From: Tatumella sp. JGM118
GTDB taxonomy: Bacteria; Pseudomonadota; Gammaproteobacteria; Enterobacterales; Enterobacteriaceae
Length of the DNA: 64,000 nucleotides
Assembly: GCF_018257515.1 (NCBI RefSeq)
Contig: NZ_JAERJR010000005.1
Span: forward strand, 124,001-188,000
Direction of reading: 5' to 3'
This document shows, piece after piece, positions 1 through 9,611 of the stretch. The translations under genes and the position numbers were made by a program. Below the pieces are notes generated by a model. It saw nothing but the letters and a program-made list of their open reading frames with translations. It was not told where the DNA came from and searched no databases. Position 1 is the stretch's first letter, and every line of letters begins with the position of its first letter.

Positions 1-10
1 TAAATTTCAT
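1..10 (-). CDS. dnaN: DNA polymerase III beta clamp, first codons only (partial)
   Basis: The minus strand from position 10 reads ATG AAA TTT, the usual Met-Lys-Phe start of the sliding clamp, 4 bases after the dnaA stop codon. The rest of the gene lies outside the window. The call rests on these three codons plus the conserved dnaA-dnaN order of the Enterobacterales, so it is an inference from synteny. Confidence 0.7.
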
Positions 11-14
11 AGCG

Positions 15-1430
15 TCAGGAAGATAATGTTCTGATTAAATTGGAGAAATCTTCTTTGATATCGTGACTTTCTTCACGTAACTGCTCTATTTTCCGGCAGG
101 CGTGGAGTACGGTGGTATGGTCCCGCCCGCCAAAAGCATCACCGATTTCCGGCAGACTATGGTTCGTCAGTTCTTTCGCCATCGCCATTGCCATCTGACG
201 CGGTCTGGCCACCGAGCGCGAGCGGCGTTTCGATAATAAGTCCGCCACTTTAATTTTATAGTATTCTGCGACGGTTTTCTGAATATTATCGATAGTGACC
301 AGCTTTTCCTGCAACGCCAGCAGATCACGCAGTGCTTCACGAACAAAGTCGATGGTGATCGCCCTGCCGGTAAAGTTCGCATTCGCGATGACACGGTTCA
401 GTGCCCCTTCCAGCTCACGGACATTGGAGCGCAGGCGTTTGGCAATAAAAAACGCGACTTCGCCGGGCAGACGGATTTTATTTTCGTCAGCTTTTTTCAT
501 AAGAATGGCGACGCGAGTCTCAAGCTCGGGCGGTTCGATAGCCACCGTCAGGCCCCAGCCAAAACGCGACTTCAGGCGATCTTCGACCCCATTGATCTCT
601 TTCGGATACCGATCGGAGGTCAGGATAATTTGCTGGTTACCTTCCAGCAACGCGTTGAAGGTATGAAAAAACTCTTCCTGCGAACGCTCTTTATTCGCAA
701 AAAACTGAATATCATCGATAAGCAGCGCATCCACCGACCGGTAATAGCGCTTAAATTCTTCAATGGCATTGTTCTGCAATGCCTTTACCATATCCTGCAC
801 AAAGCGTTCCGAGTGCATATAGACAATTTTTGCATTCGGTTTTCTGGCGATAATACCGTTACCGACAGCATGTAACAGGTGGGTTTTCCCCAGGCCCGTA
901 CCACCATACAGAAATAACGGATTATAGGCGCCGCCCGGGTTCTCAGCGACCTGCCGCGCGGCCGCGCGGGCCAGCTGGTTTGACTTACCTTCGACAAAGT
1001 TATCAAAGTTATGCCGGCTATTCACATTTGAGCGATAAGCCACTTCCACAGGGGCAGGAACGTTATCCCAGCTGGGGCGACCATCATGACTCGGTGCTGA
1101 AGGCTGACGTACCGGAGGGATCGGCTGCGAAATATTCTGAACGGCAACCGTACTCGCAGCAGGCACCGCCGGTGCTGCCGCTGCAGGCCGTGCACCCACT
1201 TCAAAACGTAATACCGGAATATCCGATCCACAAAACTCATTCAGCAGGCCATTAATACTATTAATGTATTTATCCCGCACCCAGTCGAGTACAAAGCGGT
1301 TTGGTGCGTACAGAGCCAGAGTGTTGTCGTTCAATTCAGCCTGTAAAGGACGGATCCACATACTGAATTCAGTGGCAGGTAATTCATCCTGCAAACGGGT
1401 AAGGCACTGTTGCCAAAGCGTTAGTGACAC
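15..1430 (-). CDS. dnaA: chromosomal replication initiator protein DnaA
   Basis: DnaA is the AAA+ ATPase that binds DnaA boxes at oriC, melts the origin and loads the DnaB helicase. The 471-residue product is nearly collinear with E. coli DnaA. An N-terminal DnaB-interaction domain comes first, then a variable Ala/Pro-rich linker (about 80-125). The AAA+ core has Walker A GGTGLGKT at 176-183 and Walker B LLIDD ending at 240, and the C-terminal DNA-binding domain carries the [13 protein letters not shown] signature. I chose the GTG at 1430 rather than the ATG at 1463: a GGAG Shine-Dalgarno lies six bases upstream, and the protein then begins like E. coli DnaA, which also uses GTG. It is the first gene of the dnaA-dnaN operon, divergent from rpmH. 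A perfect DnaA box lies upstream, as expected for autorepression. Confidence 0.97.
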   Translation of the reverse strand: MSLTLWQQCLTRLQDELPATEFSMWIRPLQAELNDNTLALYAPNRFVLDWVRDKYINSINGLLNEFCGSDIPVLRFEVGARPAAAAPAVPAASTVAVQNISQPIPPVRQPSAPSHDGRPSWDNVPAPVEVAYRSNVNSRHNFDNFVEGKSNQLARAAARQVAENPGGAYNPLFLYGGTGLGKTHLLHAVGNGIIARKPNAKIVYMHSERFVQDMVKALQNNAIEEFKRYYRSVDALLIDDIQFFANKERSQEEFFHTFNALLEGNQQIILTSDRYPKEINGVEDRLKSRFGWGLTVAIEPPELETRVAILMKKADENKIRLPGEVAFFIAKRLRSNVRELEGALNRVIANANFTGRAITIDFVREALRDLLALQEKLVTIDNIQKTVAEYYKIKVADLLSKRRSRSVARPRQMAMAMAKELTNHSLPEIGDAFGGRDHTTVLHACRKIEQLREESHDIKEDFSNLIRTLSS

Positions 1431-1637
1431 GGCGGACTCCACTGGTACAAAAAAGTAAGACAAGAAATGGTGCTAATCTTTTGAAAAAACTGGTTATTGA
1501 TGCAGACGGAGAAATCGCCTGCTGCAACGATCTGCAATTCATCCCCGCGGTGCGTCCGGAAGGATCGCCAGCGGAACGACGGATCATAACGCAAAGCGGG
1601 CAAGAGATCTTCCTTTTCTACACCGATTTCTCCCATT

Positions 1638-1646
1638 TTATCCACA
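1638..1646 (+). promoter_or_regulatory. DnaA box upstream of dnaA
   Basis: TTATCCACA is a perfect consensus DnaA box about 210 bases upstream of the dnaA GTG. In E. coli a DnaA box in the dnaA promoter region mediates autorepression by ATP-DnaA, and the same role is inferred here. The 1431-2038 intergenic region otherwise holds only the rpmH promoters listed separately. I see no AT-rich 13-mers or cluster of boxes that would make it an origin. Confidence 0.6.
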
Positions 1647-1782
1647 GGATTTCAGAATGACACCGGGCAAGTCACGCTCCGGGATAAAAGAAAAAACCGG
1701 CCGGATTGCAGATTTTTCCACCTTACCGGCCGGAGGACGGTCATTTTATGGCAACAGATCGACCGATGATCCTGAACGATCC

Positions 1783-1810
1783 TTGCTCTTTATAAGGAAG
1801 CCCGTATAAT
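1783..1810 (+). promoter_or_regulatory. sigma70 promoter upstream of rpmH (distal)
   Basis: TTGCTC at 1783-1788 and a perfect TATAAT at 1805-1810 are separated by 16 bases. They point towards rpmH-rnpA. Tandem promoters are known for rpmH in E. coli. Start-site use is not visible from sequence. Confidence 0.6.
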
Positions 1811-1911
1811 TCTCACCCTGTTTGCATCCCGAAGTAGCGCCTGGCGTCACCGAAAGAATTGCAGACAGACTTTTATCGGGGCATAAAGGTGTCATTATTA
1901 GCGGAAGTAAA

Positions 1912-1940
1912 TTGACTCAGGACTGTACAGTTATTACAAT
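1912..1940 (+). promoter_or_regulatory. sigma70 promoter upstream of rpmH (proximal)
   Basis: TTGACT (1912-1917) and TACAAT (1935-1940) have the optimal 17-base spacer, about 100 bases before the rpmH ATG. This is the best -35/-10 pair in the region and probably the main promoter for the ribosomal protein/RNase P operon. Confidence 0.65.
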
Positions 1941-2026
1941 CCCGCCTCTTTAAATAAAATACACTGAGGCGTCGGTCGGTTTACTGACTCTGCTACGCGT
2001 CACCAAGTGAACATTCTCAAGTTTAG

Positions 2027-2179
<153 letters not shown>

Positions 2180-2193
2180 TAAAGCTAACCCTG

Positions 2194-2553
2194 GTGGGTA
2201 AGCTCGCATTTCCCAGGGAGTTACGTTTGTTAACTCCCAATCATTTCACTTTCGTCTTCCAGCAGCCACAACGAGCTGGCACGCCGCAATTGACCATTCT
2301 CGGCCGCCAGAATTCGCTGGGGCATCCCCGCATCGGTCTCACCGTCGCTAAGAAACACGTGAAACGGGCACACGAACGTAACCGGATTAAACGTTTAACC
2401 CGGGAAAGTTTTCGTTTGCGCCAGCACGAGCTTCCGGCTATGGATTTTGTCATCGTTGCCAAAAAAGGGATAGCTGACCTGGATAACCACACACTGACGG
2501 AAGTGTTGGAGAAACTATGGCGTCGTCATTGTCGCCTGGCGCGCGGCTCCTGA
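2194..2553 (+). CDS. rnpA: ribonuclease P protein component
   Basis: RnpA is the basic protein subunit that pairs with M1 RNA to mature the 5' ends of tRNAs. The 119-residue product starts at GTG ([13 protein letters not shown]), the position of the E. coli GTG start. It carries the family signature around [13 protein letters not shown] and ends in [10 protein letters not shown]. It follows rpmH by 14 bases and its 3' end overlaps the start of yidD by 37 bases, the usual arrangement of this operon. Confidence 0.96.
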   Translation: MGKLAFPRELRLLTPNHFTFVFQQPQRAGTPQLTILGRQNSLGHPRIGLTVAKKHVKRAHERNRIKRLTRESFRLRQHELPAMDFVIVAKKGIADLDNHTLTEVLEKLWRRHCRLARGS

Positions 2554-2759
2554 TTGTCCTTATCCGCGTTTACCAACGGGCAATAAGTCCTCTTCTGGGG
2601 CCTCATTGCCGTTTCAATCCAACCTGTTCCCATTACGGGATACAAGCCTTACGTCGTTTCGGGGTGGTAAAAGGCAGTTGGTTGACGGTGAAACGCGTAT
2701 TAAAATGCCATCCTTTACACGCGGGTGGTGACGATCCTGTGCCGCCAAAAAAACACTGA
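2517..2759 (+). CDS. yidD: membrane protein insertion efficiency factor YidD
   Basis: YidD is a small, inner-membrane-associated protein that aids Sec/YidC-dependent insertion. The 80-residue product contains the family core with [11 protein letters not shown] near residues 31-41 and a [15 protein letters not shown]-terminal motif. It starts inside the end of rnpA, suggesting translational coupling, and ends 18 bases before yidC. E. coli YidD is about 85 residues, so the length is normal. Confidence 0.93.
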   Translation: MASSLSPGARLLIVLIRVYQRAISPLLGPHCRFNPTCSHYGIQALRRFGVVKGSWLTVKRVLKCHPLHAGGDDPVPPKKH

Positions 2760-2777
2760 TACCAGAGAAAACTAACG

Positions 2778-4421
2778 ATGGATTCGCAACGCAATCTTTT
2801 TTTCATCGCTTTTCTGTTTGTGTCTTTTATGATCTGGCAAGCCTGGCAGACGGACCACAATCCACAGCCACAGCAAACTCAGACCACTCAGAATACGAAC
2901 AGCACCGCAGGTGATGCTGCAAACCAGGGCGTCCCCGCCAGTGGTGAAGGCAAAACGATTACAGTTAAGACAGACGTCTTGTCTGTTGAGATTAATACCC
3001 GTGGCGGTGATGTAGAGCAGGCACAATTACTGGCTTACTCTGACAAACTGGGCTCTTCCAAGCCTTTCCAGTTGCTGGAAACGTCTCCTGACTTCCTGTA
3101 TCAGGCACAAAGTGGTTTAACCGGCCGTAACGGTCCGGATAATCCTGCCAATGGTGCCCGTCCTTTATACACCGCGACTCAGCAAAGCTACCAGTTAGCC
3201 GATGGCCAGACCGAACTGCGCGTTCCTCTGACCTGGACCGGTGAAAATGGCGTGGTTTACACCAAAACCTTCGTCTTCAAGCGTGGTGGTTACTCGGTTG
3301 ATGTGGATTATCACATCGATAATACGTCAGCACAGCCACTGGAAGTTTCCATGTTTGGTCAGCTGAAACAGACTATCGCGCTGCCAAAAGATCGCCAGAC
3401 CGGAAGCAACAACTTCGCGTTGCATACCTTCCGTGGCGCGGCGTACTCCACCAGCAATGAAAAGTATGAGAAATATAAGTTCGATACCATTGCTGATAAC
3501 GAGAACCTGAACGTCAATACTGATAATGGCTGGGTAGCCATGTTACAACAGTACTTTGCGACGGCCTGGGTTCCGCGGACTACCGGCAGTAATACCCTGT
3601 ATACCAGCGCTCCGGCTAACGGCCTGGCTGCGGTAGGATACAAATCTGCGCCAGTCACTATCGCTGCAGGTGCACAGCAGGACCTGAATGCGACCCTGTG
3701 GGTCGGACCGGAACTGCAGGATGAGATGGCAGCCATCTCTCCTCACCTGGACTTAACCGTGGATTACGGGTGGTTATGGTTTATTTCTCAGCCGCTGTTC
3801 AAACTGCTGAAATTTATCCACAGCTTTATCGGTAACTGGGGCTTCTCCATTATCGTTATCACCTTTATTGTCCGTGGTATCATGTACCCGCTGACTCGTG
3901 CGCAATACACCTCAATGGCGAAAATGCGCATGCTGCAACCCAAAATTCAGGCCATGCGTGAGCGCCTGGGTGATGATAAGCAGCGTATCAGTCAGGAAAT
4001 GATGGCGCTGTACAAAGAAGAGAAAGTGAACCCTCTGGGAGGGTGTCTGCCACTGGTTATCCAGATGCCTATCTTCCTGGCGCTGTATTATATGCTGATG
4101 GGTTCCATTGAACTGCGTCACGCGCCGTTCATTCTGTGGATCCACGACCTGTCCGCGCAGGACCCGTACTATATCCTGCCGGTATTAATGGGTCTGACCA
4201 TGTTCTTCATCCAGAAGATGTCGCCGACGACGGTCACTGACCCGATGCAGCAGAAGATCATGACCTTTATGCCGGTCATCTTTACGGTCTTCTTCCTGTG
4301 GTTCCCGTCAGGCCTGGTGCTGTACTACATCGTGAGTAACCTGGTGACGATACTCCAGCAGCAGCTGATTTATCGTGGTCTGGAAAAACGCGGTCTGCAC
4401 AGTCGTAAGAAAAAAGCCTGA
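2778..4421 (+). CDS. yidC: membrane protein insertase YidC (Oxa1 family)
   Basis: YidC inserts and folds inner-membrane proteins alone or with SecYEG. The 547-residue protein has an N-terminal membrane anchor (residues about 5-22), a Gln/Thr-rich stretch, a large periplasmic domain (about 60-340), then the five-helix Oxa1 core with hydrophobic segments from about residue 350 on and a basic C-terminus (GLHSRKKKA). Length matches E. coli YidC (548). It lies 18 bases after yidD and is followed by an intrinsic terminator that separates it from mnmE. Confidence 0.97.
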   Translation: MDSQRNLFFIAFLFVSFMIWQAWQTDHNPQPQQTQTTQNTNSTAGDAANQGVPASGEGKTITVKTDVLSVEINTRGGDVEQAQLLAYSDKLGSSKPFQLLETSPDFLYQAQSGLTGRNGPDNPANGARPLYTATQQSYQLADGQTELRVPLTWTGENGVVYTKTFVFKRGGYSVDVDYHIDNTSAQPLEVSMFGQLKQTIALPKDRQTGSNNFALHTFRGAAYSTSNEKYEKYKFDTIADNENLNVNTDNGWVAMLQQYFATAWVPRTTGSNTLYTSAPANGLAAVGYKSAPVTIAAGAQQDLNATLWVGPELQDEMAAISPHLDLTVDYGWLWFISQPLFKLLKFIHSFIGNWGFSIIVITFIVRGIMYPLTRAQYTSMAKMRMLQPKIQAMRERLGDDKQRISQEMMALYKEEKVNPLGGCLPLVIQMPIFLALYYMLMGSIELRHAPFILWIHDLSAQDPYYILPVLMGLTMFFIQKMSPTTVTDPMQQKIMTFMPVIFTVFFLWFPSGLVLYYIVSNLVTILQQQLIYRGLEKRGLHSRKKKA

Positions 4422-4473
4422 TGGCTATCACGTAGCCTGGCTGCGTGAAAATCCCGATAACTCAGGATATGAT

Positions 4474-4501
4474 AAGGCGGTCATCTGACCGCCTTTTTTT
4501 A
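4474..4501 (+). terminator. intrinsic terminator after yidC
   Basis: AAGGCGGTC-ATCT-GACCGCCTT followed by a run of T residues forms a strong GC hairpin between yidC and mnmE. mnmE therefore probably has its own promoter or relies on read-through. Confidence 0.8.
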
Positions 4502-4521
4502 TTGGTAAAGAGAGAACAGCT

Positions 4522-5886
4522 ATGAGCCACAGCGATACTATCGTCGCCCAGGCAACGCCACCGGGCCGCGGAGGCGTCGGTATATTACGAGTTTCCGGCC
4601 CGCATGCCGCCGGCATCGCACAACAGATTCTGGGGAAACTTCCGAAACCCCGCTATGCAGATTACCTCCCCTTCCTGGACACAGAGGGTGCTGTTCTGGA
4701 TCAGGGCATCGCGTTGTGGTTTCCCGGCCCCCATTCCTTCACCGGTGAAGATGTTCTGGAACTGCAGGGACACGGCGGCCCGGTCATCCTGGATCTGTTA
4801 CTGAAGCGCATTGCCGGACTGCCGGGGGTGCGTATTGCAAGACCCGGTGAGTTCTCCGAGCGTGCGTTCCTGAACGATAAGCTGGACCTTGCCCAGGCGG
4901 AAGCGATTGCCGATTTAATCGATGCCAGTTCGGAACAGGCGGCCCGCTCCGCGGTGAACTCGTTACAGGGCGTCTTTTCTACCCGGGTGAACCTGCTGGT
5001 AGAAGCGCTGACCCATCTGCGTATTTACGTGGAAGCCGCTATCGACTTCCCGGATGAAGAAATCGATTTTCTCTCTGACGGTAAAATTGAGGCGCAGTTA
5101 GCCCGGGTAATTGATGATCTGGAGGCAGTACGGAGTGAAGCCCGCCAGGGAAGCCTGCTGCGCGAAGGAATGAAGGTGGTGATCGCCGGACGTCCGAATG
5201 CCGGTAAATCCAGCCTGCTCAATGCGCTGGCGGGCCGTGAAGCGGCGATTGTGACCGATATTGCCGGCACCACCCGCGATGTGTTACGTGAACATATTCA
5301 CATTGATGGTATGCCGCTGCATATCATCGATACGGCCGGGTTGCGGGAAGCCAGCGACGAAGTGGAACGCATCGGTATCGAGCGCGCATGGCAGGAGATT
5401 GAACAGGCCGACCATGTCCTGTTTATGGTTGACGGTACCACCACCACCGATACCGATCCCCGGCATATCTGGCCGGACTTTATCTCTCGTCTGCCGGAAG
5501 CATTGCCGGTGACCGTGATCCGTAACAAAGCCGATATCACCGGTGAGTCTCCCGGGGCAGAACCGGAGGCCGGCCATATGTTAATCCGCTTATCGGCACG
5601 GACCGGAGGGGGGATCGATACGCTGCGCGAGCATCTGAAACAGAGCATGGGCTTTTCCGGCAATATGGAAGGCGGCTTTATTGCCAGACGACGTCACCTG
5701 GAGGCGCTGGAGCTGGCCGGGACCCACCTTCTGCAGGGCAGAGGGCAGTTGCTGGATGCCCGGGCCGGAGAGCTGCTGGCCGAAGAATTACGCCTGGCGC
5801 AACTGGCGCTGAGTGAAATTACCGGAGAGTTTACTGCGGATGACCTGCTGGGACGGATTTTCTCCAGCTTCTGTATCGGTAAATAA
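4522..5886 (+). CDS. mnmE: tRNA uridine-5-carboxymethylaminomethyl(34) GTPase MnmE
   Basis: MnmE works with MnmG to modify the wobble uridine of certain tRNAs (cmnm5U34). The 454-residue protein has an N-terminal tetrahydrofolate-binding domain beginning with [19 protein letters not shown], a helical domain, an inserted Ras-like G domain (P-loop GRPNAGKSS near residue 224, switch DTAG near 270, NKAD near 337) and the invariant C-terminal CIGK. Length equals E. coli MnmE. It is the last gene of the conserved rpmH-mnmE block; beyond it the order is accessory. Confidence 0.97.
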   Translation: MSHSDTIVAQATPPGRGGVGILRVSGPHAAGIAQQILGKLPKPRYADYLPFLDTEGAVLDQGIALWFPGPHSFTGEDVLELQGHGGPVILDLLLKRIAGLPGVRIARPGEFSERAFLNDKLDLAQAEAIADLIDASSEQAARSAVNSLQGVFSTRVNLLVEALTHLRIYVEAAIDFPDEEIDFLSDGKIEAQLARVIDDLEAVRSEARQGSLLREGMKVVIAGRPNAGKSSLLNALAGREAAIVTDIAGTTRDVLREHIHIDGMPLHIIDTAGLREASDEVERIGIERAWQEIEQADHVLFMVDGTTTTDTDPRHIWPDFISRLPEALPVTVIRNKADITGESPGAEPEAGHMLIRLSARTGGGIDTLREHLKQSMGFSGNMEGGFIARRRHLEALELAGTHLLQGRGQLLDARAGELLAEELRLAQLALSEITGEFTADDLLGRIFSSFCIGK

Positions 5887-5891
5887 ACCCG

Positions 5892-5919
5892 ACACCGGCC
5901 CTGAAGGGCCGGTGTGTTT
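5892..5919 (+). terminator. intrinsic terminator after mnmE, shared with the convergent stomatin gene
   Basis: ACACCGGCCC-TGAA-GGGCCGGTGT is a perfect 10-bp stem with a GNRA-like tetraloop, followed by GTTTT on the plus strand. It sits between the convergent mnmE and the SPFH-domain gene. On the minus strand the trailing sequence is less T-rich but could also terminate. Confidence 0.75.
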
Positions 5920-6873
5920 TCAGGAAGAGGGCCGGTTCCGTGACGGGGTATCTGCCGCCGCTTCGGCACCGACGGACATCAGCGCACCGGCATTCAGTAA
6001 TCCCCCTACGGCTTGTGCCAGATCCGCTGGCATGGCGACAACCTTCGTATTATTACTTTTTGAAAGATCCCCAAGCGTCGCCACATAATTGTTTGCCAGC
6101 TGGAATGACATCGCCTCATGCCCTCCGGCGGCATTCAGCGCGTTTGCCAGTTGTTCCGTGGCTTTTTTCTGTCCGGCAGCCAGCGTTTCAATCGCCTCAG
6201 CTTCCCGTCGGGAGGCTTCAAGCTTCGCTTCGGCATCCAGGATCATCGCCTGCTTTTTCCCTTCAGCTTCACGTATCGCCGCATTCTTATTCCCTTCGGC
6301 CCGGGTTTCCGTCGCTTTACGCTCCCGCTCTGCGGCAGCCTGTTGTTCCATCGATTTACGCATCGAATCTGACGGTGTAATGTCCTGAATATCAACGGTC
6401 CTCAGGATCAGCCCCCAGTCATTCATCTGCTCTTCCATATTCGCCCGCAAGGTAATAGCCAGCTGATCACGGTTAGATAACGTATCGTCCAGATTCATTC
6501 CCCCGACCGCATTACGGATGGTGGTCATTACCAGGTTCTGCACGGCAGCACTGTAACTGTCGACGCCGTAGGCGGCTTTATTCGGGTCTGCAATACGGAT
6601 AAAGCAAATGGCATTGACCCCCACCGTCGCATTATCTTTGGTGATCCCTTCGATACCTTTTACTTCAAACATCTGATCTTTCGCCGACATTTTATAGGCG
6701 ACGACATCCAGAAAGGGGATCAGGATATTCAGCCCCGGATTAAGGGTACTGTGGTATTTCCCCAGGCGTTCCACAATCCACTGATCGGCCTGCGGAACTA
6801 TACGTACGCATTTAAATAACGTAATCGCCAGTAAAATAATGATTAAACCCGATGCAATCAGTCCCGGTGACAT
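5920..6873 (-). CDS. SPFH/stomatin (band 7) family membrane protein, QmcA-like
   Basis: Stomatin-family proteins form oligomeric membrane microdomains and often partner with an NfeD protein. The 317-residue product has one N-terminal hydrophobic helix (about 4-22) and the SPFH domain that starts near VPQADQWIVERLGKYH. A long Ala/Glu/Arg/Lys-rich coiled coil covers about residues 175-245 (repeats such as REAEGKKQAMILDAEAKLEA), and the C-terminal tail is Gly/Ala-rich. Architecture matches E. coli QmcA (about 305 residues), but identity looks only moderate, so I give the family rather than the symbol. An NfeD-type gene lies immediately upstream (26 bases), the expected operon partner. In E. coli the qmcA/ybbJ pair lies elsewhere, so this location is unusual. 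Confidence 0.85.
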   Translation of the reverse strand: MSPGLIASGLIIILLAITLFKCVRIVPQADQWIVERLGKYHSTLNPGLNILIPFLDVVAYKMSAKDQMFEVKGIEGITKDNATVGVNAICFIRIADPNKAAYGVDSYSAAVQNLVMTTIRNAVGGMNLDDTLSNRDQLAITLRANMEEQMNDWGLILRTVDIQDITPSDSMRKSMEQQAAAERERKATETRAEGNKNAAIREAEGKKQAMILDAEAKLEASRREAEAIETLAAGQKKATEQLANALNAAGGHEAMSFQLANNYVATLGDLSKSNNTKVVAMPADLAQAVGGLLNAGALMSVGAEAAADTPSRNRPSS

Positions 6874-6898
6874 AGCGCCCCCTCCCTCATGTAGTAAC

Positions 6899-7339
6899 TT
6901 AGATAACTGCGACCTTTACCTGTCCTTCGCCGGCCATCGCGACCACCTGCACACGTGCCTGACGGGGTAAAGCTTCATCACTGATACAGGGCCACTCCTG
7001 ACGTCCCTGAACCGGTTTACTCAGTAGCAGTTTTCCGGTTTCTCCCGGCACCAATGCCGACGCCAGAATCCCCTGCTGCCCCACCAGCGGTTCCGCGAGG
7101 TACTTCTCGGGCGGACTACGGATCCAGCGAACCCAGATCCAGGCACAAAGCAATGACGCCACCACCCAGATAAGTAACTGCCCCGCCAGGGATATCCCCG
7201 GAACGATTAGCACGATCAGCGCCGGCACCATCGCGGCAATGGCCATCCAGAGACCAAAGAAGGTGACCGTCATCAGTTCGGCCAGCGAAAAAATCGCGGC
7301 GATGGCTACCCAGAACCAGAATATTGTGGTTATTTCCAT
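6899..7339 (-). CDS. NfeD-family membrane protein (YbbJ-like)
   Basis: The 146-residue protein has three to four hydrophobic segments (roughly 5-25, 28-48 and 52-72) with the WIWVRW motif typical of short NfeD proteins. A soluble C-terminal OB-fold domain (about 85-146) ends in QVKVAVI. Short NfeD proteins pair with stomatin/SPFH proteins in membrane quality control, and the gene is directly upstream of the SPFH gene on the same strand. The 160 bases upstream, to the exporter gene, contain no clear gene. Confidence 0.82.
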   Translation of the reverse strand: MEITTIFWFWVAIAAIFSLAELMTVTFFGLWMAIAAMVPALIVLIVPGISLAGQLLIWVVASLLCAWIWVRWIRSPPEKYLAEPLVGQQGILASALVPGETGKLLLSKPVQGRQEWPCISDEALPRQARVQVVAMAGEGQVKVAVI

Positions 7340-7499
7340 ATCTCCCCCTGCTGAAAATACCGGATCCTGTGATGTCCGCGACCCGGTTCAGCGCAGCGAT
7401 AGGCCTGCGACTGCTGGCGTTATCTTGCCTGAAAAAAACGCAGAATTCATAACTCATCGTAAATTATGAGGGACAGGGCCGTTTACAGACCCCGGAGCT

Positions 7500-9611
7500 T
7501 CAGGAGGCGGCGCGTGACAGCTCAATCACCCGGTCAGCACTGGCGATGGTTGACGGGCGATGGGCAATAAAAATACGGGTAATTTTTAATTCACGGATAG
7601 AGGCATTGACCCTGGCTTCATTGTCAAGATCGAGATGGCTGGTCGCTTCGTCGAGGAACAGTATCGCCGGACGGCGATAGAGGGCCCTGGCAATCAGTAA
7701 ACGTTGTTTCTGGCCCCCGGACAGACTGCCTCCCAGTTCACTGACCAGTGTTTCGTACCCCATCGGCATCTGCATAATTTCATCATGAATATGGCTGCTT
7801 TGCGCACAGGAGATGATGCGCTCCGGGTCTCTCTGCTCACTGAAGCTGGAAATGTTTTCGGCAATGGACCCGGCGAATAATTTATCCTCCTGCAACACAC
7901 AGGCAATGCAATCACGATAATTATTCAGCCCGGCACCGCTGATATCGATTCCGTTAAAAAGGACACTGCCGGTGTCGGATGACAGTAACCCGCTCATCAC
8001 TTTCATCAGTGTGGTTTTACCCGAACCGGAAGGCCCCGTGATGGCAACACTTTCCCCGGCGGTGACCAGAAAGCTGACACCAGAGAACACAGGCCGGCTC
8101 AGTTTGTCATACTGGTAGCCCAGATCCCTTACCTGCAGGCTGGCCGCTTCTTCTGGCGGGCAGAGCCTTCTGGCAGGCTGAAACACCTCGGTATCATGCA
8201 GGACAATATCGGCAATCCTGTCGTTATGTAACGCCAGCATTCTTAACTGCAACAACATGTCTATCAGCGCCGAAGCCCGTTCGGAAAACTGTCCGCGATA
8301 GGCATTAAAGGCCACAAACATGCCCAGCGTCATCTGCCCGTCAATCACCATCGATGCTCCCAGCCACAGGATAATCACCTGATCGAGGGTCGAGATCAGC
8401 GCGTTAACTCCGCCGAATAACATATCAAGACGGGTCATGCGGATACCGGCGTTTGTCGTATCAATATTCAGGTTAAGCCAGAATCTGGAACGCATTTCTG
8501 TGAGTCCCAGCACCTTTAATGTACTGATCCCGTAGAGCGTCTCCATAAAATGCGACCCGGCACGGGCCTCTTTGACAATATGCTCTTCCTGAGCCTGACG
8601 ATAGCGCTGATAAGTCGACAGACGTAATACCATATAGATCAGCGTAAAACCGAGCACGACAAAAATTAGCCAGCCACCGTACAGCAGCATCATCACGAAC
8701 ACACCGACGGACACGATAACATCAATAGTCCCGCTCACCAGGCTACTGGTCAGGGTAGAGCGGATAATATCCAGCGATGAAAACCGGGACTGAATATCAC
8801 CGAGTTTACGTTTTTCAAAGTAAGCCAGCGGCAGCCGGAGTAAGTGGTCCATCAGTCCGGTTTTCCACTGAATATCAATCAGTGACTGCATGACCAGCGA
8901 TGTCCAGGCCCGCAGCATGCTGATAAAGGTGCGGAACAGGATGAATGTCAGCAGGCCGAGACAGATCAGACCGAGCAGATCATGATCCCGGGCAATAATG
9001 ACATGATCCATCACCAGCTGAGTGCCCATCGGGATCAGTATATTGACGGCTTCGACCAGCAACGATAAACAGAAGATCCGGATCAGAAAACCCGGTAATC
9101 CGCTGATATTTTTCATCAGTGATCGCAGGCTCAATTTTGAGCGGGCTTTGACCGGAATAAACTCACTATCCGGCCAGACTTCCAGCGCCACCCCGGAGAA
9201 ATGCCGGGAGATTTCGGTCAGGCCGACAACTCTACGGCCGAAAGCCGGGTCATGAATAATAAAACGCCCCCTTCTCACCGCCACCAGCACCACAAAATGG
9301 CTCATATCCCAGTGCAGCAGGCAGGGCCTTTTCAACTGGCCGATTTCATCAATATCCAGCGACAGAGGACGCGTTTTTAAGGACAATTGCCCGGCGATAT
9401 GAATGATCGTGGCGAGGGTGGCGCCATGCGAAGAGATACCAAAGCGACGACGCATATTGAGCAGGTCGATGTCCATCCCGAAGTAACGACACACCATGAC
9501 CAGACACGCCAGCCCGCATTCAGAAGCCTCCGTTTGCAGGACCCGGGGGACCCGTCGCCAGGGGGAAAGCTGGATCCGCCGGATGATGTCATTAAATAAT
9601 TCATTATTCAT
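7500..9611 (-). CDS. bacteriocin/microcin-type ABC exporter with N-terminal C39 peptidase (CvaB-like)
   Basis: Such exporters cut double-glycine leaders from small peptides and pump the mature peptide out through a periplasmic adaptor and TolC. The 703-residue protein has an N-terminal C39 domain with all catalytic residues visible: Gln26, Cys32 (in ECGLACLVM), His105 (SHFVVLV) and Asp121 (HDPAFG). A six-helix transmembrane domain follows (about 160-430). The ATPase has Walker A GPSGSGKTT at 526-534, signature LSGGQ near 630, Walker B ILFLDE ending near 655, and the switch His near 684. It is therefore a complete and probably active processing exporter. Its start overlaps the upstream adaptor gene by 8 bases, so the two are translationally coupled. 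The likely substrate is the double-glycine peptide encoded upstream. Confidence 0.92.
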   Translation of the reverse strand: MNNELFNDIIRRIQLSPWRRVPRVLQTEASECGLACLVMVCRYFGMDIDLLNMRRRFGISSHGATLATIIHIAGQLSLKTRPLSLDIDEIGQLKRPCLLHWDMSHFVVLVAVRRGRFIIHDPAFGRRVVGLTEISRHFSGVALEVWPDSEFIPVKARSKLSLRSLMKNISGLPGFLIRIFCLSLLVEAVNILIPMGTQLVMDHVIIARDHDLLGLICLGLLTFILFRTFISMLRAWTSLVMQSLIDIQWKTGLMDHLLRLPLAYFEKRKLGDIQSRFSSLDIIRSTLTSSLVSGTIDVIVSVGVFVMMLLYGGWLIFVVLGFTLIYMVLRLSTYQRYRQAQEEHIVKEARAGSHFMETLYGISTLKVLGLTEMRSRFWLNLNIDTTNAGIRMTRLDMLFGGVNALISTLDQVIILWLGASMVIDGQMTLGMFVAFNAYRGQFSERASALIDMLLQLRMLALHNDRIADIVLHDTEVFQPARRLCPPEEAASLQVRDLGYQYDKLSRPVFSGVSFLVTAGESVAITGPSGSGKTTLMKVMSGLLSSDTGSVLFNGIDISGAGLNNYRDCIACVLQEDKLFAGSIAENISSFSEQRDPERIISCAQSSHIHDEIMQMPMGYETLVSELGGSLSGGQKQRLLIARALYRRPAILFLDEATSHLDLDNEARVNASIRELKITRIFIAHRPSTIASADRVIELSRAAS

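Noticed and set aside
3818-3827. TTATCCACA DnaA box inside yidC
   Set aside because: It is a single match inside a conserved coding segment (Phe-Ile-His-Ser), with no cluster of other boxes, so it is probably coincidental.
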